Part shown: positions 8,010-17,419 of the stretch, piece after piece
Layout: each line of letters starts with the position of its first letter
Position numbering within the stretch: the first letter of the stretch is position 1
NCBI RefSeq assembly: GCF_900547205.1
Contig: NZ_URFY01000002.1
Span: 1-64,000, forward strand
Source: an uncultured Bacteroides sp.
GTDB taxonomy: Bacteria > Bacteroidota > Bacteroidia > Bacteroidales > Bacteroidaceae
Direction: 5' to 3'
DNA length: 64,000 bases
The notes under the pieces: generated by a model
The model's input: the letters and a program-made list of their open reading frames with translations, nothing else
Databases searched by the model: none
What the model was told of the DNA's origin: nothing
Position numbers and translations under genes: made by a program

Positions 8010-8612
8010 ATGATGAAAAAGATTTTCTCTTTCTTGTGTATGTTCGTGGCAGTAGTTGCTATGAGCTCATGTTCTTCTGCCAAAGAAGAAAAAGGAACTT
8101 CCGGCAGTGGAAATGCTGCATTGGATAATATCTTTGAACGCAAAAGCGTACGTACTTATCTGGATAAAGGAGTGGAGAAAGAGAAAATAGACCTGATGCT
8201 CCGTGCAGGAATGGCTGCTCCTTCGGGCAGAGACATCCGTCCGTGGAAATTTGTCGTTGTGACCGACCGTGCCAAGTTGGATTCCATGGCTGCCGCTCTT
8301 CCTTATGCCAAGATGTTGGCTCAGGCTCGCAACGCTATTGTGGTTTGCGGAGATTCTGCACGTTCGTCTTATTGGTATCTGGATTGTTCGGCTGCAACAC
8401 AGAATATTCTGCTGGCTGCCGAAAGTCTCGGCTTGGGTGCAGTGTGGACGGCTGCCTATCCGTACGAAGACCGTATGCAGGTGGTACGCAAACATACCGG
8501 ACTGCCCGAAAACCTTCTTCCTCTTTGTGTCATTCCTTTCGGCTATCCGGCTACAAAAGAGAGCCCTAAACAGAAGTTTGACGAGAAAAAGGTGCACTAT
8601 AATCAGTATTAG
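8010..8612 (+). CDS. Nitroreductase-family lipoprotein
   Basis: 200 residues. A signal peptide with lipobox VAMSSC (Cys21) precedes a nitroreductase fold: ERKSVRTYLDKGVE with the FMN-contacting Arg, GMAAPSGRDIRPWKFVVV, and ESLGLGAVWTA. The family uses FMN and NAD(P)H to reduce nitro groups, quinones or flavins. A lipoprotein signal on an FMN enzyme implies activity in the periplasm, where the electron donor is unclear; the reactions are therefore not assigned. The gene follows metH by 10 nt and may be cotranscribed. Confidence 0.85.
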   Translation: MMKKIFSFLCMFVAVVAMSSCSSAKEEKGTSGSGNAALDNIFERKSVRTYLDKGVEKEKIDLMLRAGMAAPSGRDIRPWKFVVVTDRAKLDSMAAALPYAKMLAQARNAIVVCGDSARSSYWYLDCSAATQNILLAAESLGLGAVWTAAYPYEDRMQVVRKHTGLPENLLPLCVIPFGYPATKESPKQKFDEKKVHYNQY

Positions 8613-8645
8613 TAAGCAAAAGTTTTGTCTTTTCAATAATTTCCT

Positions 8646-8653
8646 TACATTTG
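8646..8653 (+). promoter_or_regulatory. Promoter for the symporter operon
   Basis: TACATTTG (-7) with TTTG at 8624-8627 (-33), 18 nt apart, is a close match to the Bacteroides consensus. The expected transcription start is about 20-25 nt before the ATG of the 41-residue accessory gene. Confidence 0.7.
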
Positions 8654-8683
8654 CGTGAAAATTGAATAATATCTAATACGCAA

Positions 8684-8809
8684 ATGTTTGGAATAGACGA
8701 CCCTTTTATAATTATGCCGTACCTACTCTCGGTGGTATGTGTGATTTTTGCAGCCTGGTTCGGGCTGAGGTATTGGAATAAGGACGACGAAAAAGACGAA
8801 ACACGATGA
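8684..8809 (+). CDS. Symporter small accessory protein (41 aa)
   Basis: A 41-residue reading frame, MFGIDDPFIIMPYLLSVVCV through to a charged tail NKDDEKDETR. One membrane helix (about residues 9-29) is followed by an aromatic WFGLRYW and an acidic-basic cytoplasmic tail. The stop overlaps the start of the sodium/solute symporter as ATGA (8806-8809), so translation is coupled. Small one-helix proteins of just this kind, with the MFGIDDP start, precede SSS symporters in many Bacteroidota and anaerobes and are presumed subunits. It has a well-placed promoter of its own. Confidence 0.82.
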   Translation: MFGIDDPFIIMPYLLSVVCVIFAAWFGLRYWNKDDEKDETR

Positions 8810-10353
8810 ATACATTTACACTCGGACTAATTGTGATAGCCTATCTGCTGTCACTCGCTTATCTAGGTTTCTTAGGATATAAAAAGACGACGAATGCCAG
8901 TGACTATCTGGTGGGCGGACGACAAATGAACCCTATCGTGATGGCGCTTTCTTATGGCGCTACCTTTATTTCCGCTTCTGCTATCGTAGGTTTCGGTGGA
9001 GTAGCTGCTGCTTTTGGAATGGGTATCCAATGGTTGTGTTTCCTCAATATGTTTGTAGGAGTCGTCATCGCTTTTATCTTCTTCGGTTTGCGCACCCGGC
9101 GTATGGGAGCGAAGCTGAATGTCAGTACGTTTCCTCAATTGCTGGGCCGTCATTTTCGTTCGCGGAGCATACAAGTTTTTGTGGCTGCTGTTATTTTTAT
9201 CGGAATGCCGCTTTATGCTGCGGTGGTAATGAAAGGCGGAGCGGTATTTATCGAACAGATATTCCAGATAGATTTTAATATCTCCTTATTAATATTTACG
9301 TTGGTGATTGCGGCTTATGTGATTGCGGGCGGAATGAAAGGGGTGATGTATACTGATGCTCTGCAGGCGGTTATCATGTTTGGCTGTATGCTATTCCTGT
9401 TGTTCTCTTTGTATCAGGTTCTTGGCATGGGAGTCACGGAAGCCAATAAGGAGTTGGGTGCTATCGCTCCGCTGGTGCCGGAGAAATTTAAAGCTTTGGG
9501 GCATCAGGGATGGACGTCAATGCCGGTGACGGGTTCGCCGCAGTGGTATTCGTTGGTTACTTCGCTCATTCTGGGAGTGGGTATCGGATGCCTAGCACAA
9601 CCTCAGTTGGTGGTTCGCTTCATGACGGTGGAGAGCAGCAAGCAGTTGAATCGCGGAGTATTTATCGGTTGCTTCTTCTTGATTGTCACGGTAGGTGCAA
9701 TCTATCATGCTGGAGCATTGAGCAATCTTTTCTTCTTAAAGACGGAAGGTGCGGTGGCTACGGAAGTGGTGCAGGATATTGATAAGATTATTCCCTACTT
9801 TATTAATAAGGCAATGCCCGATTGGTTTGCTGCGCTCTTTATGTTGTGTATCCTTTCGGCAAGTATGTCGACTCTCAGTTCGCAGTTCCATACAATGGGA
9901 GCTTCAGTAGGTTCGGATATTTATGGAACCTACAAACCCCGTTCGCGTGATAAACTGACGAATGTGATTCGTCTGGGCGTTTTGTTCTCTATCTTGGTGA
10001 GTTATATTATCTGCTATATGCTGCCTAATGACATCATAGCCCGTGGAACTTCTATCTTTATGGGGATCTGTGCGGCTGCTTTCCTTCCTGCCTATTTCTG
10101 CGCGCTTTACTGGAAGCGAGCTACGAAACAGGGAGTCATGGCAAGTCTGTGGGTCGGTACACTCGGAAGTCTCTTTGCTTTAGTGTTCCTTCATCAGAAG
10201 GAATCGGCAGCATTAGGTTTCTGCAAAGCCATATTCGGACGGGATGTATTGATTGAAACGTATCCATTTCCGGTGATAGACCCGATATTGTTTGCACTGC
10301 CTTTATCAGTGATAGCTATTATTGCGGTTAGTTTGTTGACGGCTAAGAAGTAG
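8806..10353 (+). CDS. Sodium:solute symporter (SSS family)
   Basis: 515 residues, about 13 transmembrane segments, typical for the SSS family. The N-terminus (YLGFLGYKKTTNASDYLVGGRQ) and ASAIVGFGGVAAAFG are characteristic. The substrate cannot be read from the sequence. Its ATG overlaps the stop of the 41-residue accessory gene, and its 3' end overlaps the convergent transglycosylase gene by 11 nt. Confidence 0.92.
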   Translation: MNTFTLGLIVIAYLLSLAYLGFLGYKKTTNASDYLVGGRQMNPIVMALSYGATFISASAIVGFGGVAAAFGMGIQWLCFLNMFVGVVIAFIFFGLRTRRMGAKLNVSTFPQLLGRHFRSRSIQVFVAAVIFIGMPLYAAVVMKGGAVFIEQIFQIDFNISLLIFTLVIAAYVIAGGMKGVMYTDALQAVIMFGCMLFLLFSLYQVLGMGVTEANKELGAIAPLVPEKFKALGHQGWTSMPVTGSPQWYSLVTSLILGVGIGCLAQPQLVVRFMTVESSKQLNRGVFIGCFFLIVTVGAIYHAGALSNLFFLKTEGAVATEVVQDIDKIIPYFINKAMPDWFAALFMLCILSASMSTLSSQFHTMGASVGSDIYGTYKPRSRDKLTNVIRLGVLFSILVSYIICYMLPNDIIARGTSIFMGICAAAFLPAYFCALYWKRATKQGVMASLWVGTLGSLFALVFLHQKESAALGFCKAIFGRDVLIETYPFPVIDPILFALPLSVIAIIAVSLLTAKK

Positions 10354-11737
10354 GAATTTTCTTCTTATAAGATTCGTACCGCGACAGGATATCCCGAACG
10401 AAATTATAAGTTTCGATGCCACGGAAATATCCGTTCTTGCACACAGGATCGGTGAAGTATTCTTCATTACTTTTAAGCAGAATGAAGTTTTCTACATTGT
10501 CTTTCCACACCAATTTGTTCTTTCCATATTTCTCTGCCAGTGCCATGGCATCATAGATATGACCTAATCCGGCATTGTAGGAGGCAAGAATAAAGTTAAG
10601 ACGTTCCTGCTTATCGGGAATCATATTCAGACTGCGGTCGGTGGCGACAATTAATTTAATGGCTGCTTTGATGCTTTCCTCCGGATTCTGCTCTTTCCCG
10701 GCAGGCACTCCCATAGCACGGGCGGTAGAGGGCATTAGCTGCATAAGTCCTTTTGCACCGGCCCAAGATACGGCAGTCGTATCAAAATTGGATTCTGTAT
10801 AAGCCAACGATGCAAGCATCCGCCAGTCCCAACCGATTTCTTGTGAGTATTTTCTGAACAGTTCGTCGTAATGAGAAATCTTTCCTTCCTTTAGTGAAAG
10901 GATAGGGGAGTGGGGCATCATCTTGCTGTTTTCAAAATAACGCTTCGTACTTGCTGTGTAGGCAGGAGAGGTCATATTGTCTCTGTGCCACTTGTTGGCA
11001 GCTTCTGCCAGTTCGGGACTATCTTTGCGCACTGCCCAGGAAGAACGTTGGTCGAAACTGATGGAAAGATTAATATCTAAGTTAGGATAGTAGGTCTTGT
11101 TGAGTTTCGCCAAGTCATTATCTGCCACCGTATAGGGGATTTTCCCTTGTGCCACTTGGGTAATTAAATCTTCAACTGTAATACTGTCATTGACAACTTC
11201 GTGAATGCGAATGCCTCCTCCTAGCTCATTATTCAGATTGACAAGGCGATCATAATATTTTCCGGGTTTCACATCGATCTCTTTTCCGACCAGTTCCGTG
11301 ACATCCTTCAATGGTTTCTGCCTACCCCTCCCTTGCTGAACGATGACCTGATGGGTGATGATATCTTCGCCGCAATAAAGGATACTGTCTTTCCGCTCTT
11401 TCGTTATAGGCAGGTTATAAGCAATCATATCCCCTTCGCCCGCTAATAATTTCTGAATTAACTCTTCCACATTCTTAGCTACTTCAATTCTTAATTTCAA
11501 GCCCAGACTTTTGGCAAACTGATCGCTAAGTTCATATTGGAACCCCATTTCCTGACCACGGTAAATGAAATAGGAAGTAGAACTATATAACGTCAAAATA
11601 ACTAATTCTCCGCTATCTTTAATCTGCTGAAGATCACGTGCCGCTTCAATTTCCTTACTATGCTGCTTATGCCGACATCCGAGCATACAGCAAGCAATCA
11701 CAACAAATAACGGAATAATCAGTGTTCGAGCGCTCAT
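10343..11737 (-). CDS. mltF: MltF-like membrane-bound lytic transglycosylase
   Basis: 464 residues. The N-terminus is a lipoprotein signal (IACCMLGC, Cys21). Residues about 45-275 form a type 3 solute-binding-protein-like domain (GELVILTLYSSTSYFIYRGQ), and residues about 290-430 an SLT transglycosylase domain with the catalytic Glu315 in AYTESNFD and the GLMQLMPSTA motif. This order is that of MltF, which cleaves peptidoglycan glycan strands to anhydromuropeptides. Its C-terminus overlaps the symporter end by 11 nt, so there is no room for a terminator between the convergent genes. Confidence 0.92.
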   Translation of the reverse strand: MSARTLIIPLFVVIACCMLGCRHKQHSKEIEAARDLQQIKDSGELVILTLYSSTSYFIYRGQEMGFQYELSDQFAKSLGLKLRIEVAKNVEELIQKLLAGEGDMIAYNLPITKERKDSILYCGEDIITHQVIVQQGRGRQKPLKDVTELVGKEIDVKPGKYYDRLVNLNNELGGGIRIHEVVNDSITVEDLITQVAQGKIPYTVADNDLAKLNKTYYPNLDINLSISFDQRSSWAVRKDSPELAEAANKWHRDNMTSPAYTASTKRYFENSKMMPHSPILSLKEGKISHYDELFRKYSQEIGWDWRMLASLAYTESNFDTTAVSWAGAKGLMQLMPSTARAMGVPAGKEQNPEESIKAAIKLIVATDRSLNMIPDKQERLNFILASYNAGLGHIYDAMALAEKYGKNKLVWKDNVENFILLKSNEEYFTDPVCKNGYFRGIETYNFVRDILSRYESYKKKIPTS

Positions 11738-11754
11738 TCTATAATTAATAATCT

Positions 11755-12366
11755 TTAATCCTTAATGTGCTTTTTGATGTACATCGTCAGAATATCAATA
11801 GCCACTTTATTGCTTCCACCTTCCGGCACAATAAGGTCTGCATATCGTTTGCAGGGTTCAATGAATTGCTGGTGCATCGGTTTCAGAACCCGTGTATAGC
11901 GTTCCATCACAGCTTCTGCCGTACGTCCGCGTTCGACTACATCTCTTTGTATGACACGTATCAGACGTTCATCCGGGTCGGCATCCACAAATATTTTGAG
12001 GTCCATCATATTGCGCAACTTCTTATCGCAAAGGGCGAGGATACCTTCGATGATGACTACTTCGCGGGGGTCTATATGGATTGTTTCCGGCTGCCGAGTG
12101 CAAGTCAGATAAGAATAGGTGGGCTGTTCGATGCTTTTTCCTTCTTTTAGCAACGTGACGTGTTTGGAGAGCAAACTCCACTCGAAGGCGTCGGGATGGT
12201 CAAAATTGATATTCTGACGTTCTTCAACCGGAATGTGGCTACTATCTTTGTAGTATGAATCCTGAGGCAATAGAACTACTTCCCCTGCGGGGAGACTTTC
12301 GACAATTTTCCGTACGACGGTGGTTTTTCCGGAGCCAGTTCCGCCTGCTATTCCTATTATTAACAT
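11755..12366 (-). CDS. udk: Uridine kinase
   Basis: 203 residues from ATG 12366 (MLIIGIAGGTGSGKTTVVRK); a longer in-frame start at 12480 is rejected as it extends before the P-loop and into the divergent gene. It phosphorylates uridine and cytidine in pyrimidine salvage. P-loop GGTGSGKTT, then DSYYKD, NFDHPDAFEW and DADPDERLIRVIQRD are all Udk features. The length fits the family. mltF follows 17 nt after its stop, so the two are likely cotranscribed. Confidence 0.96.
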   Translation of the reverse strand: MLIIGIAGGTGSGKTTVVRKIVESLPAGEVVLLPQDSYYKDSSHIPVEERQNINFDHPDAFEWSLLSKHVTLLKEGKSIEQPTYSYLTCTRQPETIHIDPREVVIIEGILALCDKKLRNMMDLKIFVDADPDERLIRVIQRDVVERGRTAEAVMERYTRVLKPMHQQFIEPCKRYADLIVPEGGSNKVAIDILTMYIKKHIKD

Positions 12367-12433
12367 CTGTTTAATGTATATTTGAACCAAATAGATTAAT
12401 TTTGCATTATGTATATGCAATGTATTGACAAGG

Positions 12434-12441
12434 CAAATATA
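12434..12441 (-). promoter_or_regulatory. Promoter -7 element for udk-mltF
   Basis: Minus-strand TATATTTG, about 68 nt before the udk ATG. The -33 box is not well conserved, so confidence is moderate. Confidence 0.45.
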
Positions 12442-12468
12442 GAAACAATTCATTAAAATAACAACGTA

Positions 12469-12768
12469 ATGGTAAAACACATTGTATTATTTAAGTTAAA
12501 AGACGAAGTTCCTGTTGAAGAGAAACTGGTAGTCATGACTAAATTTAAGGAAGCTATTGAAGCGCTTCCTGCTAAAATCTCGGTGATTCGCAAAGTGGAG
12601 GTCGGATTGAACATGAATCCGGAGGAGACATGGAACATCGCCTTGTATAGCGAATTTGATACCTTGGAAGATGTGAAATTCTATGCGACGCATCCTGAAC
12701 ACGTGGCTGCCGGTAAGATATTGGCAGCAACAAAGGAAAGCCGTGCGTGTGTAGATTATGAGTTATAA
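12469..12768 (+). CDS. Dabb-family (stress-responsive A/B barrel) protein
   Basis: 99 residues: VKHIVLFKLKDEVPVEEK at the start, ALPAKISVIRKVEVGLNM in the middle, and a terminal histidine-containing YATHPEHVAA. This is the compact ferredoxin-like Dabb fold that dimerises to a barrel. Members have varied or unknown functions. It is divergent from udk and 11 nt ahead of the DsbD-like gene, so it probably shares a transcript with it. Confidence 0.88.
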   Translation: MVKHIVLFKLKDEVPVEEKLVVMTKFKEAIEALPAKISVIRKVEVGLNMNPEETWNIALYSEFDTLEDVKFYATHPEHVAAGKILAATKESRACVDYEL

Positions 12769-12779
12769 TCCACCAAAAT

Positions 12780-14846
12780 ATGAAAATGAAAAAAACAATT
12801 ACCTTTCTGCTTTTAAGCTTTGTAGTCTTTGCGCTGCAAGCGCAGATCAAAGACCCTGTGAAGTTTAAGACAGAGTTGAAAACCGTTTCCGATACGGAAG
12901 CAGAGATCGTGTTTACAGCTGCCATTGACAAAGGCTGGCACGTATATTCTACTGACTTGGGAGATGGTGGCCCTATTTCGGCGACATTCAATGTCGATAA
13001 GAAATCGGGTGTGGAACCTGTAGGCAAGCTGAAACCTGTTGGTAAAGAAGTGTCTACTTTCGATAAGTTATTCGAAATGCAAGTACGCTATTTTGAGAAT
13101 GAAGCTAAGTTTGTGCAGAAAGTAAAGTTTACGGGCGGAGCTTATGAGATAGAAGGTTATCTGGAATATGGAGCTTGCGACGATGAAAGTTGTCTTCCTC
13201 CTACCGAGGTGCCGTTTAAATTTGCCGGAGAAGTAAAAGCGGCTGGTGCTGCTACTACGGCCCCGATTGCTAAAGCGGAAGAACCAAATAAGAAAGAAGA
13301 GGTTACAACTCCCGCTACTACTGCACCTAAAGATACGGTGGCAATGATGGAATTGGTTCCTGCTACTTCCACCAATGCTTCTACGGATATTCAACCCGCC
13401 GTTGCATCCAGCGAACTTTGGAAACCGGTTATCAGTGACCTGCAAGCATTGGGCGAAGAGCATTCTCAGGAAAATATGTCTTGGCTATATATCTTTGTGA
13501 CAGGTTTTCTGGGCGGACTTATCGCTTTGTTCACTCCTTGTGTGTGGCCTATCATTCCGATGACTGTCAGCTTCTTCCTAAAACGCAGCAAAGATAAAAA
13601 GAAAGGTGTGCGTGATGCGTGGACTTATGGTGCGTCTATTGTTGTCATCTACGTTGTGTTGGGATTGGCTATTACATTGATTTTTGGTGCTAGTGCGCTC
13701 AACGCATTATCTACCAATGCGATATTCAATATTCTATTCTTCCTGATGCTAGTGGTTTTTGCCGCTTCGTTCTTTGGGGCGTTCGAAATAACGTTGCCAT
13801 CAAAATGGAGCAATGCCGTAGATAGCAAAGCAGAATCTACAACCGGGTTGCTGAGTATCTTCCTGATGGCATTTACTCTTTCGCTGGTATCTTTCTCTTG
13901 CACAGGTCCTATTATCGGATTCTTGCTCGTACAGGTATCTACTACAGGAAGTGTGGTAGCACCGGCAATCGGTATGTTGGGATTTGCTATTGCATTGGCT
14001 TTGCCGTTCACTCTTTTTGCTTTGTTTCCATCATGGCTGAAGTCCATGCCGAAATCGGGTGGATGGATGAATGTAATTAAGGTAACTCTAGGATTCCTTG
14101 AATTGGCGTTCGCACTTAAATTCTTGTCTGTTGCCGACTTGGCTTACGGTTGGAGATTGCTTGACCGCGAAACCTTCCTTGCTCTGTGGATTGTTATTTT
14201 TGCTTTGCTCGGTTTCTACTTGTTGGGCAAAATCAAATTCCCGCACGACGATGATGATAATAAGGTGGGAGTTTCCCGTTTCTTCCTGGCGCTTATCTCT
14301 CTGGCGTTTGCCGTTTATATGGTTCCCGGTTTATGGGGAGCGCCGTTGAAAGCAGTCAGTGCATTTGCTCCTCCTATGCAGACGCAGGATTTTAATCTGC
14401 ATAAGAACGATGTTCATGCAAAATTCGACGACTATGATTTAGGAATGGAATATGCACGTCTGAATGGAAAACCCGTAATGCTCGACTTCACCGGATATGG
14501 ATGCGTAAACTGTCGTAAGATGGAAGCTGCCGTTTGGACAGATCCGAAGGTGAGCGATATTATCAACAACGATTATGTATTAATCACCCTTTATGTGGAT
14601 AATAAAACGCCGCTGACAGAACCTGTGACGATTATTGAAAATGGAACAGAACGTAAATTGCGTACGGTAGGCGACAAATGGAGTTATTTGCAACGTGTGA
14701 AATTCGGCGCTAATGCACAGCCTTTCTATGTGTTGCTTGATAATCAAGGCAAGCCGTTGAACAAGTCGTATGCTTATGATGAAGATATTCCTAAGTATAT
14801 TCAATTCTTGCAAACCGGACTGGAAAACTATAAGAAGGAGAAATAA
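12780..14846 (+). CDS. DsbD-like thiol:disulfide interchange protein
   Basis: 688 residues. It carries electrons across the inner membrane to periplasmic thiols. Signal peptide (1-21), periplasmic N-terminal domain with Cys133/Cys138 (CDDESC), a Thr/Ala/Lys-rich linker (about 155-205), eight-helix CcdA-like membrane domain (about 230-540) with the paired cysteines in TPCVWPIIPMT and SFSCTGPIIG, and a C-terminal thioredoxin domain with CVNC near residue 575. All three relay cysteine pairs are present, so the protein should be active. ATG 12786 is an alternative start. Confidence 0.93.
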   Translation: MKMKKTITFLLLSFVVFALQAQIKDPVKFKTELKTVSDTEAEIVFTAAIDKGWHVYSTDLGDGGPISATFNVDKKSGVEPVGKLKPVGKEVSTFDKLFEMQVRYFENEAKFVQKVKFTGGAYEIEGYLEYGACDDESCLPPTEVPFKFAGEVKAAGAATTAPIAKAEEPNKKEEVTTPATTAPKDTVAMMELVPATSTNASTDIQPAVASSELWKPVISDLQALGEEHSQENMSWLYIFVTGFLGGLIALFTPCVWPIIPMTVSFFLKRSKDKKKGVRDAWTYGASIVVIYVVLGLAITLIFGASALNALSTNAIFNILFFLMLVVFAASFFGAFEITLPSKWSNAVDSKAESTTGLLSIFLMAFTLSLVSFSCTGPIIGFLLVQVSTTGSVVAPAIGMLGFAIALALPFTLFALFPSWLKSMPKSGGWMNVIKVTLGFLELAFALKFLSVADLAYGWRLLDRETFLALWIVIFALLGFYLLGKIKFPHDDDDNKVGVSRFFLALISLAFAVYMVPGLWGAPLKAVSAFAPPMQTQDFNLHKNDVHAKFDDYDLGMEYARLNGKPVMLDFTGYGCVNCRKMEAAVWTDPKVSDIINNDYVLITLYVDNKTPLTEPVTIIENGTERKLRTVGDKWSYLQRVKFGANAQPFYVLLDNQGKPLNKSYAYDEDIPKYIQFLQTGLENYKKEK

Positions 14847-14871
14847 GGTTTCTCTGACAGGTTGATAAAAG

Positions 14872-14910
14872 AAAAGCGGTCTTTGCCATTTGGTTAAGAC
14901 CGCTTTTTTA
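14872..14910 (+). terminator. Rho-independent terminator after the DsbD-like gene
   Basis: AAAAGCGGTCTT pairs with AAGACCGCTTTT, with a 12-nt loop and a T6 run. It lies 25 nt after the stop and also separates the convergent pirin gene. Confidence 0.88.
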
Positions 14911-14937
14911 CTAAAATAGATTGAAATATAGATGGAA

Positions 14938-15642
14938 CTACATCGGTACTTCCATCAGCAGTAATTGGGTTCCTTTAGTAATGTGTATCTCGAATTGGTT
15001 CGTATCCCAGATACCGATACCGTCACGTTTGGAGAGTCGCTCTTCGGCAACAGTGATTTCTCCTTCAAGCACGAAGATATATACTCCGTTACCTTCTTGG
15101 TGCATTCTATATTCTATTGTTTTATCTGTATCGAAAGTACCCATAGAGAACCATGCATCTTGTTTGATGGATGCAGGAGTCTTTCCGTCCGGTGAAAGAA
15201 TAAGAGCAAGTTCATTCTGTTTCAGCAACGGGCGAATGTCGAAGTTGTTATATTCTGGTTTCGTATTCTCCACACGTGGGAATATCCAGATCTGAAGAAA
15301 CTCCAGTTGTTCCGTTTCGCTACCGTTAAATTCGCTGTGGTAAATGCCACTACCTGTACTCATCACCTGAATGTCGCCGGGTGTAATGGTTTTAGTATTT
15401 TGCACACTGTCGCCATGTCTCAGATAACCTTTCAACGGAATGGAAATTACCTCCATATTTTTATGAGGATGCGTATCAAATCCTCTTGTCGGAGCTACGC
15501 TATCATCATTCAGTACTCTCAGTGCTCCGAAATGAATCCTTTCCGGATTGTAATAATTGGCAAAGCTGAATGTGTGGTAAGTCTTTAACCAACCATGATT
15601 AAAAAAGCCTCTGGACGAAGCTCTATCAATAACTTTTTTCAT
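14938..15642 (-). CDS. Pirin-family (YhhW-type) bicupin protein
   Basis: 234 residues from ATG 15642, preceded by AAAGGAT at good spacing; the longer open frame to 15777 has no family resemblance. The N-terminal cupin holds the metal-binding histidines (FDTHPHKNMEVIS and IYHSEFNG), and HGWLKTYHTFSFANYY is the classic pirin start. YhhW/YhaK-type pirins oxidise quercetin in vitro, but the physiological role is uncertain. No obvious partner gene. Confidence 0.9.
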   Translation of the reverse strand: MKKVIDRASSRGFFNHGWLKTYHTFSFANYYNPERIHFGALRVLNDDSVAPTRGFDTHPHKNMEVISIPLKGYLRHGDSVQNTKTITPGDIQVMSTGSGIYHSEFNGSETEQLEFLQIWIFPRVENTKPEYNNFDIRPLLKQNELALILSPDGKTPASIKQDAWFSMGTFDTDKTIEYRMHQEGNGVYIFVLEGEITVAEERLSKRDGIGIWDTNQFEIHITKGTQLLLMEVPM

Positions 15643-15882
15643 ATAATCATCCTTTCTTTTTAAGTGAACGTTTGTTGTGCGTATCGTTTGCACTTCTTTC
15701 TTAGAGAACAATTGAGGTTTAAACAAAGTTCTTGGCTCTACTCCATCTTTCACATGATTTGTGGTGTCTTTATTCATGTTTTAGATATATCGTTTCATTA
15801 GAAACAATTGGAATTTTCAATTAAAATAGGAGGGTTGAAGAAAATAAACGCACAAAGATGTTCTCTGTGTGCAGGAATGTTG

Positions 15883-15890
15883 TATCTTTG
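15883..15890 (+). promoter_or_regulatory. Promoter -7 element TATCTTTG for the FadL-type gene
   Basis: TATCTTTGCGC lies 27 nt before the ATG at 15918. The -33 region (around 15860) is a weak match. Confidence 0.6.
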
Positions 15891-15917
15891 CGCCCGTATA
15901 ATTTAAAAAAGATTTAG

Positions 15918-17336
15918 ATGAGAAAAAATTTCTTGATTGGCATTGTGATGTTAATCGTTTCAATTCCAACTTTTGCCGGAGATTATCTAACTAATACGAA
16001 TCAGAATGCTGCTTTCTTGCGCATGTTAGCCCGCGGCGCTTCCATCGATGTTGATGGAGTTTATAGTAATCCTGCCGGATTGGCATTTCTTCCCCAAGAC
16101 GGTTTACAAGTAGCACTCACTATTCAGAGTGCATATCAAACTCGTAATATTGCTGCTTCAAGTCCTCTGTGGACAATGGATGGACAGACTTCCGTTCGTA
16201 ATTACGAAGGAAAAGCATCTGCTCCCGTTATTCCTTCGATACATGCTGTATATAAGAATGGTGACTGGGCGTTTTCAGGTAGTTTTGCTATTATAGGTGG
16301 TGGCGGAAAGGCTTCTTTCAATACGGGGTTACCAATGTTTGATGCGGCTGCTATCAGTTTGGTAAACACAATAGGTCAAGGTATGTTGAAACCTAATGAG
16401 TACAATATTAATTCGGCTATGGAAGGTCGTCAGTATATCTATGGTTTACAATTGGGAGCGAGCTATAAGATTAATGAACACTTTTCTGTTTTTGCTGGTG
16501 CTCGTATGAACTACTTCACAGGTGGATATAAAGGTTACTTGAATATTGATTTGAAAGATGGAGTATCGGAACGGTTAGGTGGTGCTATTGTTCAGCAACT
16601 CATGGCTGCCGGTATGACTTTGGAAAAGGCTCAGCAGGTGGCATTACAAAAATCTAAGCAATTGAGTGATGCTAAGCTCGAATTGGATTGCGATCAGACA
16701 GGTTGGGGGTTAACACCGATTATCGGTATCGACGCAAAGTTCGGTAACTTGAATCTGGCAGCAAAATATGAGTTCAAAGCTAATATGAATATTGAGAATG
16801 ACACACATACACGTGAATACCCTGATGCAGCCGAAGCTTTCATGGCCCCTTATGAGAATGGCGTAAACACTCCGAACGACCTTCCTTCTATGCTCTCTGT
16901 AGCAGCCAGCTATGAGTTCTTGCCTTCACTTCGTGCTTCTTTAGAGTATCACTTCTTTGATGACAAACATGCCGGAATGGCAGATCGTAAACAAAAAACG
17001 CTGAAACATGGTACACATGAGTATCTGGCTGGTGTAGAATGGGATATTAATAAACTATTCACTGTCAGCGGCGGATACCAGAAAACTGATTATGGATTGA
17101 GCGATGCATTCCAAACGGATACAAGTTTCTCTTGCGACTCTTATTCAGTGGGATTCGGTGGTCGTATTAATTTCACTCAGGCACTTAGCTTGGATGTAGC
17201 TTATTTCTGGACTACTTATAGCGATTATACGAAAGAAAATCCACGTGGTTTGGATGCGTCAATGGCATCAATGGATAAAGATGTATATAGCCGTACAAAT
17301 AAAGTGTTTGGTGTAAGCTTGAACTACAAATTCTAA
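15918..17336 (+). CDS. OmpP1/FadL/TodX-family outer membrane transporter
   Basis: 472 residues. A signal peptide ends near AGDYL, followed by an N-terminal plug with SIDVDGVYSNPAGLAFL (the NPAG motif typical of FadL proteins) and an alternating beta-barrel pattern ending in the aromatic FGVSLNYKF. FadL channels move hydrophobic compounds across the outer membrane; the substrate here is unknown. The gene stands alone between a TATCTTTG promoter and a terminator. Confidence 0.88.
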   Translation: MRKNFLIGIVMLIVSIPTFAGDYLTNTNQNAAFLRMLARGASIDVDGVYSNPAGLAFLPQDGLQVALTIQSAYQTRNIAASSPLWTMDGQTSVRNYEGKASAPVIPSIHAVYKNGDWAFSGSFAIIGGGGKASFNTGLPMFDAAAISLVNTIGQGMLKPNEYNINSAMEGRQYIYGLQLGASYKINEHFSVFAGARMNYFTGGYKGYLNIDLKDGVSERLGGAIVQQLMAAGMTLEKAQQVALQKSKQLSDAKLELDCDQTGWGLTPIIGIDAKFGNLNLAAKYEFKANMNIENDTHTREYPDAAEAFMAPYENGVNTPNDLPSMLSVAASYEFLPSLRASLEYHFFDDKHAGMADRKQKTLKHGTHEYLAGVEWDINKLFTVSGGYQKTDYGLSDAFQTDTSFSCDSYSVGFGGRINFTQALSLDVAYFWTTYSDYTKENPRGLDASMASMDKDVYSRTNKVFGVSLNYKF

Positions 17337-17363
17337 TTTCATAATTCAACCTTTATATATCGT

Positions 17364-17406
17364 AGAAGCCGCCCCGGATATTGCTCTGAGGTGGCTTCTT
17401 CTTTTT
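17364..17406. terminator. Bidirectional terminator between convergent porin genes
   Basis: AGAAGCCGCC pairs with GGTGGCTTCT (one G-U), followed by TCTTTTT on the plus strand. It serves the FadL-type gene and probably the convergent DcaP-like gene. Confidence 0.8.
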
Positions 17407-17419
17407 AATTTATATATAG

